From contig NZ_JAENJG010000001.1 of NCBI RefSeq assembly GCF_016597785.1, forward strand, positions 1,302,001 through 1,366,000: a stretch of 64,000 bases of DNA, in the 5' to 3' direction. Below are positions 57,576 to 64,000 of this stretch, one piece after another. A program made the translations under genes and the position numbers. Position 1 is the first letter of the stretch, and every line of letters starts with the position of its first letter. The notes beneath the pieces are model-generated. The model was not told where the DNA came from, did not search any database, and saw only the letters and a program-made list of their open reading frames with translations. Source of the stretch: Leucobacter sp. L43. Lineage in GTDB: Bacteria; Actinomycetota; Actinomycetes; Actinomycetales; Microbacteriaceae.

Positions 57576-58694
57576 TCATCCCTGCAGCCACGCCATCCAG
57601 CGCTCGAGCTCCGCGTCGTAGTTCTCCGCCCACCAGGCCGCGTCGGTCGGGACCATCTGGTCGGCGATCGCGGGGTCGGTGACGAGGAACTCCTGTCCGA
57701 GTTCGTCGAGCGCGGGCTGCGCCTCATCGTGGACGGGCGAGTAGGAGGTGAGCTCGGTGAGCTTCTCCTGCTGCTCCTTGCCCAGGTAGTAGTTGAGGAA
57801 GGCCATCGCAGCGTCGGGGTTCGCCGCGCCCTTCGGCACGCCGAGCGCCTCGACGATCTGCAGCGACTCGTTCCAGATCGGCTTGTAGTTCGCGCCGTTC
57901 TCGACGGCCGCGTAGCCGCGACCCGACCAGACGAGCGCCATGTCGGCTTCACCGGACTCGATCATCTGCTGCGACTCGGCTCCGGTCTTCCAGTAGATGA
58001 GATCGTCGCGGATCGTGTCGATCCGGTCGTACGCCCGGTCCATGTCGAGCGGGTACAGCTCGTCGGCCGCGACGCCGTCGGCGAGCAGTGCGCCCTCGTA
58101 GACTCCGGGTCCGACATCCTCGAAGCCCGCGATGGCGCGCTTGCCGGGGAACGCCTCGGTGTCGAAGAAGTCCTTCCACCCGGTCGGTGCCGTCGGGTAT
58201 GCGTCGGCGTTGTAGAGGATGACGTAGCCGTACTGCATCGCCGGAACGTAGCAGTCGCCGACCAGGCCCTCCGGCACGTGGGAGGTGTCGACGATCGACG
58301 TGTCGATGTCCATCAGCAGGCCGTCTTCACCGCACTGCTTCTGCGCCCAGATGATGTCGGTGTCGACGACGTCCCACGTCACAGCGTTGTTGTCGACCTG
58401 CGCCTTCACCTTCGCGTACTCGGTGGGCCCGTCCTCGAGCACATTCGCGCCCGACTCCTCGGCGAACGGCGTGCCGATGGCCTCCATCTGGCCCTCCTGG
58501 AACACGCCGCCCCAGGAGACGAAGGTGAGGTTCAGTCCGTCGAGCGCGCCCTCCTTCACGACACCGGCTTCCGCCGGGCCGCTGCCCAGGTCGATCTCCG
58601 CGGCGGGTCCTGCTGCCGAGCAGCCGGCGAGCAGCGCTCCGGCCCCCAGGAGTGCCAGGCCCGACGTCAGTGTGCGGGCGGTTCGTCTCTTCAT
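57576..58694 (-). CDS. potD: Polyamine-type ABC substrate-binding lipoprotein PotD (system 1)
   Basis: Extracellular receptor of the spermidine/putrescine-binding family, 372 aa. Lipoprotein signal: MKRRTARTL, hydrophobic core, lipobox LAGC with Cys near 25. The mature protein shows LTFVSWGGVFQEGQMEAIGTPF, WDVVDTDIIWAQKQCGEDGLL, YGYVILYNADAYP near 168 and WSGRGYAAVENG near 263, typical of the family. I chose ATG 58694 with AGAGGA upstream; a start ten codons earlier lacks a ribosome site. First gene of the potDBCA operon and second after the XRE-cupin regulator. Confidence 0.9.
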   Translation of the reverse strand: MKRRTARTLTSGLALLGAGALLAGCSAAGPAAEIDLGSGPAEAGVVKEGALDGLNLTFVSWGGVFQEGQMEAIGTPFAEESGANVLEDGPTEYAKVKAQVDNNAVTWDVVDTDIIWAQKQCGEDGLLMDIDTSIVDTSHVPEGLVGDCYVPAMQYGYVILYNADAYPTAPTGWKDFFDTEAFPGKRAIAGFEDVGPGVYEGALLADGVAADELYPLDMDRAYDRIDTIRDDLIYWKTGAESQQMIESGEADMALVWSGRGYAAVENGANYKPIWNESLQIVEALGVPKGAANPDAAMAFLNYYLGKEQQEKLTELTSYSPVHDEAQPALDELGQEFLVTDPAIADQMVPTDAAWWAENYDAELERWMAWLQG

Positions 58695-58743
58695 GATGCG
58701 TCCTCTCCATTGATGGTCAAACATGATGCGATGGCGGGTTCGA

Positions 58744-59322
58744 TCAACCGACGTGGACGTCTTCGACCGGGGTCGGCGGGCTGTTGATCCACATCACGCT
58801 CGCGGGTGCGTCCGATTCGTTCGCCACTCGGTGCGGCACCGAGCTCAGGAACTCGATCGAGTCGTCGGTGCGCAGCGTGTAACGGTCGTCGCCGAGCTGG
58901 AGCATGATCTCGCCCATCGTCACGACGAGCATCTCCTGCGATTGCCCGTGCGTGTAGAGATCGGATCCGGTCGAGCCTCCGGGCTCGAAGTGCCCGGCGT
59001 ACACCTCGAGATTGCGCAGCGGCGGCAGGGACAGCACGTACTTGTCGGCCCCCTCGAGTGGCAGCGTCGGCCGATCGGCAGCGCGGAGCACGCCCCTCGT
59101 GTGCACGAGCTTGTCGTCGAGCAGCTGCGCGGGCGAGACGCCGAGCGCGACGGCGATCTTGCGCAGCGATGCGACGCTCGCATTCGTGCGGGCGTTCTCG
59201 AGCTGGCTCAAGAAACTCGAGCTCACGCCCGCGGCTGCGGCGAGCGCGCGCAGGCTCATGCCGCGCACCTCGCGAAGCGCGGCCACCCGGCGTCCGAGTT
59301 CCAGCGCATCATCTGCCGACAT
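58744..59322 (-). CDS. XRE-cupin transcriptional regulator (PuuR-like)
   Basis: Regulator of 192 aa with an N-terminal Cro/CI-type helix-turn-helix (about residues 8-65, LGRRVAALREVRGMSLRALAAAAGVSSSFLSQLEN) and a C-terminal cupin sensor domain (about 105-185, GHFEPGGSTGSDLYTHGQSQEMLVVTMGEIML). E. coli PuuR, which represses putrescine use, has this build. ATG 59322 has GAGGAGGAA just upstream. It lies 49 bases before potD in the same direction and probably controls the polyamine island, with autoregulation through the palindrome at 59362-59380. Confidence 0.9.
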   Translation of the reverse strand: MSADDALELGRRVAALREVRGMSLRALAAAAGVSSSFLSQLENARTNASVASLRKIAVALGVSPAQLLDDKLVHTRGVLRAADRPTLPLEGADKYVLSLPPLRNLEVYAGHFEPGGSTGSDLYTHGQSQEMLVVTMGEIMLQLGDDRYTLRTDDSIEFLSSVPHRVANESDAPASVMWINSPPTPVEDVHVG

Positions 59323-59361
59323 GGGTTCCTCCTCGAACCGCTGTACCGCACGAGTGCGGAT

Positions 59362-59380
59362 ACTGAACAAAGTGTTCAGT
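59362..59380 (-). promoter_or_regulatory. Perfect palindromic operator upstream of the XRE-cupin gene
   Basis: ACTGAACA-AAG-TGTTCAGT is a perfect eight-base inverted repeat with a three-base spacer, 40 bases before the regulator start and 38 bases after the stop of the deacetylase gene. Size and symmetry fit a dimeric helix-turn-helix regulator. Confidence 0.65.
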
Positions 59381-59417
59381 AACTTCGGTTACACAGTACA
59401 GAGAGGAGTCGCATCAT

Positions 59418-60542
59418 TCAAGTGCGCGGAGCACTCACCTCCCTCGCCGCACGGTTCCGCTCGGAAATCTCAGCGAAACGCTCGTCGAGACCGAGGAGCT
59501 GATCAGGCACATACGCGAGCGGGTCAGCAGTGGCCGCGCGGCCCAGCAACCCCTCGATCGTGGCCAGCAGACAGTACGGCGCGTACGACGGGTTGTACCC
59601 GCCCTCTTGCACGAGGATCGCACGGCCATCGGTGTATTGCTCGGCGAGCGCTCGCACGCGAGCGCCGATGCCGTAGAAGCCGGGCATCGACACGTTGTGC
59701 CGCCCATTCGGATCGTATGCGCTCGCATCCTGACCGCTGGCGCACACGATCATCTCGGGGCCGAGCCACTGCGCAATCGGAGCGATCACCTCGTCGAAGG
59801 CGCGGAGGTACGCGGTGTTTCCAGCGCCGAGGGGGAGCGGGACGTTCTGGTTGAACCCGAGCCCCGCTCCCGCACCCCGCTCCTCGAGCCGTCCAGTCTG
59901 CGGGTGACTCGCACCCCATGCTCCGTGATCCATGTGCATGCTCACGGTGAGCACGTCGTCCCGTTCGAAGAAGATGTCCTGCGTTCCGTTGCCATGATGC
60001 ACGTCCCAGTCGAGCACTAGCACGCGCGCCGCCCCGGCTCTGCGGGCCGCGTCAGCGGCGAGCGCGGCGCCGTTGAAGAAGCAGTAGCCGTCTGCTTGCG
60101 CGCGCTGCGCATGGTGCCCCGGCGGACGAGTGAGCGCGTAGGCCATGGGGGCTGCACCACTCAGCACCGTCTCCGCCGCCGCGAGGGCGGTTCCGGCCGC
60201 CGCACGCAGCGGATCGTAGGAGCCCGCTCCAAGTCGGGTCGTCGCAGTGACCCATCCGCCACCGCTCTCGGCGAACCGGCGCACCTCGCGAATGTAGTCG
60301 GCATCGTGCACGCGCGCGAGTTCGTCCTCCTCGGCGAGGCGGCCAGGAGCGAAACGGACCGCGTCTGCGGCGGGTCCGCGCTCGAGGACATCGTGCATGC
60401 GTTCGATGCGCAACCGCCCCTCGGTGTGGGGCTCGTGCGCGGCGAACCACGGATTCTCGGCCGTCTCGTGCACCGCGGTACCCGTGTCGTGATCGAGTAC
60501 GCGTGCGTCGAAGTGCAGCGCGAGCGGTTCTGCAGTTTTCAT
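59418..60542 (-). CDS. Class II histone-deacetylase-like amidohydrolase (acetylpolyamine amidohydrolase type)
   Basis: Zinc deacetylase of the arginase/deacetylase fold, 374 aa. The active site is complete: His143 and His144 in RPPGHHA, zinc ligands Asp180 and His182 in DWDVHHGNGT, a third zinc Asp272 in SGQDASAYDP and Tyr316 in QEGGYNPSY. Bacterial members with this layout deacetylate acetylputrescine, acetylspermidine or acetylcadaverine, and the location between two Pot-type importers supports that. ATG 60542 has GAGGAG nine bases upstream. An earlier ATG at 60581 would overlap the cupin gene region. Confidence 0.9.
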   Translation of the reverse strand: MKTAEPLALHFDARVLDHDTGTAVHETAENPWFAAHEPHTEGRLRIERMHDVLERGPAADAVRFAPGRLAEEDELARVHDADYIREVRRFAESGGGWVTATTRLGAGSYDPLRAAAGTALAAAETVLSGAAPMAYALTRPPGHHAQRAQADGYCFFNGAALAADAARRAGAARVLVLDWDVHHGNGTQDIFFERDDVLTVSMHMDHGAWGASHPQTGRLEERGAGAGLGFNQNVPLPLGAGNTAYLRAFDEVIAPIAQWLGPEMIVCASGQDASAYDPNGRHNVSMPGFYGIGARVRALAEQYTDGRAILVQEGGYNPSYAPYCLLATIEGLLGRAATADPLAYVPDQLLGLDERFAEISERNRAAREVSAPRT

Positions 60543-60588
60543 TGGTCTCAGCTCCTCAGCGGCGGCAACAGTGTTCGGCATCCGGGCG

Positions 60589-60990
60589 CTACTCCTGCGC
60601 CGGCGTCATGTTGTAGACGAAGAACGCGGGCTCATCACCGGTGTTCTTCAGGTGATAGGTCCACCCGGGGGCCAAGTAGACGGTGTCGTCGGGACCGAGA
60701 TCGAACACTCCTTCGTCCCAGGTCAGCTGCAGCCTCCCGCGAACGATGTAATAGGTCTCGTCGACGGGGCCGTACCAGTGGTCACCGGCATCTGGATCAT
60801 GGTGCTCTCGACTCGACCATCGGTTCGTCTCCTCCCCCGGGTCCATCCAGCACACCCCCTGGGTGAGTTCGCTCTGATGCCCGGCCCGGGTGATGATCCG
60901 CGCGATCCTGACGCGAGTCGGGGCGATCTCTGCATCGACCGGGGTCACATCGGCGAGTCGGACGTGGACGGGGCGAGGGTTTCGGTCCAT
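60589..60990 (-). CDS. Cupin-domain protein of the polyamine island
   Basis: Single cupin domain, 133 aa. The barrel motifs are SREHHDPDAGDHWYGPVDETYYIVRGRLQLTW near residues 59-90 and LGPDDTVYLAPGWTYHLKNTGDEPA near 96-120, with several His that could bind a metal. ATG 60990; the frame's extension upstream lies inside potA. The start overlaps the end of the second potA by 46 bases. Function unknown; ectoine-type or dioxygenase-like cupins and small-molecule sensors are possible. Confidence 0.8.
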   Translation of the reverse strand: MDRNPRPVHVRLADVTPVDAEIAPTRVRIARIITRAGHQSELTQGVCWMDPGEETNRWSSREHHDPDAGDHWYGPVDETYYIVRGRLQLTWDEGVFDLGPDDTVYLAPGWTYHLKNTGDEPAFFVYNMTPAQE

Positions 60991-62075
60991 GGATTGCTCT
61001 TCTCTGCGTGGTGGGAGGGGTCGGAAAAGACGGCGGCGTGCTCCGGCGACCACGACAAGGTCACATCGCCGCCGATACCGGGCGCGCCGGACTCCACCCC
61101 CGTCCTGACGATGAGCGGGCCGGCTGCGGTGGCGATTTCCATTCGACGTTGCGCCCCGAGGAACGTCAGGTCGGTCACGGATCCGGCGAGCGCGCACGCG
61201 GCCGCGGAGGGGGTGCCGTTGATCGCGATGCGTTCGGGTCGGATGATCGCGATCGCACTCCCGTCGGCCGTCGCCGGCGCGGGAGCGCGAATACCGTCGG
61301 GGCCGAAGAACACGCCGTCAGAGACATCACCGCGGATCGCGTTCGATTCTCCGATGAATTGCGAGACGAACAAGGTCTCCGGCTGCGCATACAGCTCTTC
61401 GGGCGTGCCCACCTGCTCGATCCGACCCTGATTGAAGACCGCGATCCGGTCGGAGAGCGTGAGCGCCTCCTCCTGGTCATGAGTGACGAACACCACGGTG
61501 ATCCCGAGTTCGCGGTGGAGCCGGCGCAGCTCGATCTGCAGGCGCTCCCGCAGTGCCCGGTCGAGCGCTCCGAACGGCTCGTCCATGAGCAGCAGGCGCG
61601 GCTCGAAGACCAGCGCCCGTGCGAGCGCGACGCGCTGCTGCTGCCCCCCGCTCAACTCTCCGGGTTTGGCATTCGCGCGGGCACCCAGTTCCACGAGTTC
61701 GAGAGCCGCGAGTGCACGCTTCACGCGTTGCGGCTTCGCCACGCCCCTCTGCCGCAGCGGGAACTCCACGTTCTCGCGCACGTTCAGGTGCGGGAAGAGG
61801 GAGTAGTTCTGAAACACCATGCCGAGCCCACGGCGATGCGGGGGAACCGCGGTGATCTCATCGCCGTCGCACACGACGCTGCCGTCACTCGGCGCGGTGA
61901 ACCCGGCGATCATCGAGAGCGTCGTCGTCTTCCCGGAACCACTGGGACCGAGCAGGGTGATGAACTCGCCCGAGGCGACATCGAGGTCGACGCGGTCGAC
62001 CGCGGCGGTACCGGCGTATCGTTTCGAGAGCCCGCTCAGCCGCAATGCGGCGCCGGGGGTGCGGGGTGCGGTCAT
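60945..62075 (-). CDS. Polyamine-type ABC transporter ATP-binding protein (system 2)
   Basis: PotA-like ATPase, 376 aa. Walker A GPSGSGKTTTLSMIAGF near residue 43, signature LSGGQQQRVALARAL near 140, Walker B LLLMDEPFGALD near 161 and FVTHDQEEALTLSDR near 194 are intact, with a TOBE-like domain after 255. ATG 62075 overlaps the permease stop (ATGA). The core is very similar to that of the system-1 ATPase, suggesting a duplicated importer with a different binding protein. Confidence 0.92.
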   Translation of the reverse strand: MTAPRTPGAALRLSGLSKRYAGTAAVDRVDLDVASGEFITLLGPSGSGKTTTLSMIAGFTAPSDGSVVCDGDEITAVPPHRRGLGMVFQNYSLFPHLNVRENVEFPLRQRGVAKPQRVKRALAALELVELGARANAKPGELSGGQQQRVALARALVFEPRLLLMDEPFGALDRALRERLQIELRRLHRELGITVVFVTHDQEEALTLSDRIAVFNQGRIEQVGTPEELYAQPETLFVSQFIGESNAIRGDVSDGVFFGPDGIRAPAPATADGSAIAIIRPERIAINGTPSAAACALAGSVTDLTFLGAQRRMEIATAAGPLIVRTGVESGAPGIGGDVTLSWSPEHAAVFSDPSHHAEKSNPWTETLAPSTSDSPM

Positions 62076-62890
62076 GCGGCGACTCCAAGTCGTTTCGCGG
62101 TGCGCCGCTCTTGGGCGATCTGCACCAGCCGGGGAATGAGAATGATCAGCGTGGAGAGCACGAGCAGCAGCGTCGATGCCGCAGCGATGCTCGGATCCGT
62201 CTCCACCGTCACCGAGCTGTACATCTGCACCGGGAGCGTGCGCACCGACGGCGACTGCAGGAAGTACGCGACGACCACTTCGTCGAGGCTGGTGACGAAC
62301 GCGAAGATGAAGCCCGTCACGATTCCGGGAAGCAGGATCGGGAGCTGCACCTGCACGAATCGAGCCAGCGGCCCGGCCCCCAGCACGGCGGCAGCGCGAA
62401 CGAGCGTCTCGTCGAGGCCGCGCAGAGCGGTGCCGACGGGGATCAGCACGAACGGGATCGCGAGCGCGATGTGGGCGAGCACGATGCCCAGGGGCGAGCC
62501 ACTCAGTCCCCAGCGCAGGTAGAGCCCGAAGATCGCGATCGCCGCGACGATACCGGGGACGAGAATCGGCAGCATCATCGCCACCTGCGCCGTCGCAGCG
62601 AGCCGCGCTCGCAGCCCGCGCAACCCGATCGATGCGAGGGTGCCCAGCACCGTGGCGATGATGCCGACGACGAACGCAAGGAGGAGGCTCGTCCCCAGCG
62701 AGTCCAGCCAGCGCTGGTCGGAGAAGAACCGCTCGTACCACTGCAACGACCATCCCTCGATCGGGAACGCGAAGCTGCGCTTGCCGGTGAACGAGAGCGG
62801 CACGACGACAAGCGTCGGCGCCACGAGCAACAGTGCCGCCACGCCAGCCCACAATCGGAGCGGGAGCCGGATCCGAGTCGCTTCATTCAT
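62072..62890 (-). CDS. Polyamine-type ABC transporter permease, PotC-like (system 2)
   Basis: Inner-membrane permease of 272 aa with six helices. The segment FPIEGWSLQWYERFFSD near residue 42 mirrors the system-1 PotC, and the coupling loop AAAVLGAGPLARFVQVQLPILLPG lies near 165-188. Its ATG at 62890 overlaps the stop of the PotB-like gene by four bases. Confidence 0.9.
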   Translation of the reverse strand: MNEATRIRLPLRLWAGVAALLLVAPTLVVVPLSFTGKRSFAFPIEGWSLQWYERFFSDQRWLDSLGTSLLLAFVVGIIATVLGTLASIGLRGLRARLAATAQVAMMLPILVPGIVAAIAIFGLYLRWGLSGSPLGIVLAHIALAIPFVLIPVGTALRGLDETLVRAAAVLGAGPLARFVQVQLPILLPGIVTGFIFAFVTSLDEVVVAYFLQSPSVRTLPVQMYSSVTVETDPSIAAASTLLLVLSTLIILIPRLVQIAQERRTAKRLGVAA

Positions 62891-63738
62891 CGCGCATCAC
62901 CCCCGGTGGCCATCTGGGCGACGGAACGGCGCAGCGGTGCGACCGCGAGGATCACGATGCAGAACAGCCCGATCGTCGCGAGCAGCAGGATTCCCGACAG
63001 GGCGCCAGCCCCGGCGAAGTCCACGATCTTCTCGACACGCTGCCCGATGACCTGCGCGATCATGGCTTCCTTCGGGCTTCCGATGAGCTGTGGAGTGATG
63101 TAGAAGCCGAGCGCGAGGATGAAGACGAGCGAGCTCGCGGCGAAGAGCCCGGGAAGCGATTGCGGGAGATACACCTGCCAGAACGCGCGATACCGGTTCG
63201 CTCCGAGACTCTGCGCGGCCTGCAGTTGCCGCCGGTCGATGGCCGCGAGCGCGGTGTAGAGCGTGAGAATCATGTACGGCAGCAGGATCTGCACGATGGC
63301 GAGGAGCACTCCGGGAAGCGTCCCCCGCAGTGTGACGTTCTCCGCTCCGAAGAAGGCGAGCACCGCCGACACCGGCCCGTCGCGCTGCAGCAGCGAGATC
63401 CAGGCGAACGTGCGCGCCATGAGCGAGGTCCAGAACGGCACGAGCACGAGCACCATGAGCAGTGTTCGCGCGGTGGGCCCGACGAGCGTGAGGAGGTAGG
63501 CGAATGGGTACCCGAGTGCGATGCACGCTCCGACGGCGAGTACCGCCGCGAGGAAGGTGCGGCCGAGAACACGAAGCGTTGTCGGGTCGGCGAGCGCCGC
63601 AGCATACTGCCCGAATCCGGGCTCCGGTTCGGTGAACGAGCGGATGAGTACCAGGCCGATCGGGAGCAGGAAGAAAATGACTATCACGGCGAGAGCGGGC
63701 ACGACGGCGACACCGCTGAGGAGGCGCGAGGGGCGCAT
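62887..63738 (-). CDS. Polyamine-type ABC transporter permease, PotB-like (system 2)
   Basis: Inner-membrane permease of 283 aa. FTEPEPGFGQYAAALADP near residue 36 and the coupling loop AAQSLGANRYRAFWQVYLPQSLPG near 175-198 are typical of PotB. I chose ATG 63738 because GGAGG lies five bases upstream; the frame is open further up but the extra residues have no hydrophobic or family character. Confidence 0.9.
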   Translation of the reverse strand: MRPSRLLSGVAVVPALAVIVIFFLLPIGLVLIRSFTEPEPGFGQYAAALADPTTLRVLGRTFLAAVLAVGACIALGYPFAYLLTLVGPTARTLLMVLVLVPFWTSLMARTFAWISLLQRDGPVSAVLAFFGAENVTLRGTLPGVLLAIVQILLPYMILTLYTALAAIDRRQLQAAQSLGANRYRAFWQVYLPQSLPGLFAASSLVFILALGFYITPQLIGSPKEAMIAQVIGQRVEKIVDFAGAGALSGILLLATIGLFCIVILAVAPLRRSVAQMATGGDAR

Positions 63739-63805
63739 GAGACCTCCGAAGGTCGAGAAGGAGATGCTGAAGCCGGCGAAGGTCGCGAGCCGGCGCCGCA
63801 GGTGA

Positions 63806-64000
63806 TCAGCTGGTGGACCAGGCCGTCCATTCGGCTTCTGCATCGGCCGAGTTCTCAGCCCACCACTGCACGTCGGTGATGACGGATTGCTCCTGCACCT
63901 CTGCGGCAGCCACATTCCACTTCTGCTGAAGCTCTGAGAGTTCGGGTTCGGCCTGCAGATCTGCTGGGGCGTAGGGCTGCAGTTCCGCGAACCTGGCCTG
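63806..64000 (-). CDS. 3' end of a PotD-like substrate-binding protein gene (system 2), cut by the window edge
   Basis: The last 64 codons of a minus-strand frame end at TGA 63808-63806. The C-terminus reads ...ITDVQWWAENSADAEAEWTAWSTS, closely parallel to the end of the system-1 PotD (QMVPTDAAWWAENYDAELERWMAWLQG). It is followed 67 bases later by the PotB-like gene. This is the binding protein of the second importer. Confidence 0.85.
   Translation of the reverse strand, partial: QARFAELQPYAPADLQAEPELSELQQKWNVAAAEVQEQSVITDVQWWAENSADAEAEWTAWSTS

Overview
The window is about 64 kb of high-GC actinobacterial chromosome. The evidence is the order tRNA-Trp, secE, nusG, rplK, rplA with a Ser/Thr kinase downstream. 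Further support comes from many GTG starts, several genes with a TANNNT -10 box only 6-9 bases before the start codon (leaderless style), a DtxR/IdeR-type iron box and an LpdA-like flavoprotein. A member of the Microbacteriaceae (Leucobacter-like) is my best guess, but that is inference. No phage, IS element, CRISPR array or rRNA is visible; the only RNA gene I find is tRNA-Trp(CCA).

Layout. 0-7.2 kb is housekeeping: kinase, L1, L11, a membrane-anchored sulfite-oxidase-fold molybdoenzyme lying unusually between nusG and rplK, nusG, secE, tRNA-Trp and a divergent aspartate-type aminotransferase. 7.2-10.9 kb holds a lytic transglycosylase and a flavin module (LLM monooxygenase, MarR regulator, partner FMN reductase), followed by an array of 83-bp tandem repeats. 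10.9-15.3 kb is an ECF-type transporter (S, T and a double ATPase with one degenerate ATP site) co-transcribed with a nucleoside hydrolase. 15.4-17.2 kb is a MarR-MFS efflux pair.

17.3-29.4 kb is the least familiar block. A ten-gene minus-strand operon (560-aa orphan, IclR regulator, 234-aa orphan, M19-like dipeptidase homologue without its usual metal ligands, nitrate/sulfonate-type ABC importer, ThDP-dependent decarboxylase/synthase, aldehyde dehydrogenase) diverges from a GlcD-type FAD oxidase and a RidA protein. It reads as a complete import-and-oxidise catabolic pathway for an unknown substrate. 29.5-34.3 kb is a PucR-controlled omega-aminotransferase plus methylmalonate-semialdehyde dehydrogenase module. 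34.3-37.0 kb has Maf, a GlsB/YeaQ-type small membrane protein and an RNA methyltransferase. 37.0-42.3 kb is a LysR, MHS transporter, N-carbamoylase and amidase operon. 42.3-48.6 kb has a cupredoxin lipoprotein, LpdA, an iron-box-controlled SIP-domain protein, a 936-aa Orn/Lys/Arg decarboxylase and purine nucleoside phosphorylase.

48.7-64 kb is an amine/polyamine catabolic island. It contains a flavin amine oxidase flanked by two long REP-like palindromes, an amidohydrolase, two FAD amine oxidases, two cupin proteins, two complete-looking PotABCD-type importers (the second running off the right edge), an XRE-cupin regulator and an acetylpolyamine-amidohydrolase-type deacetylase. Together these suggest uptake of (acetylated) polyamines, deacetylation, oxidation by flavin amine oxidases, and possibly use of the aminotransferase and dehydrogenases encoded elsewhere in the window.
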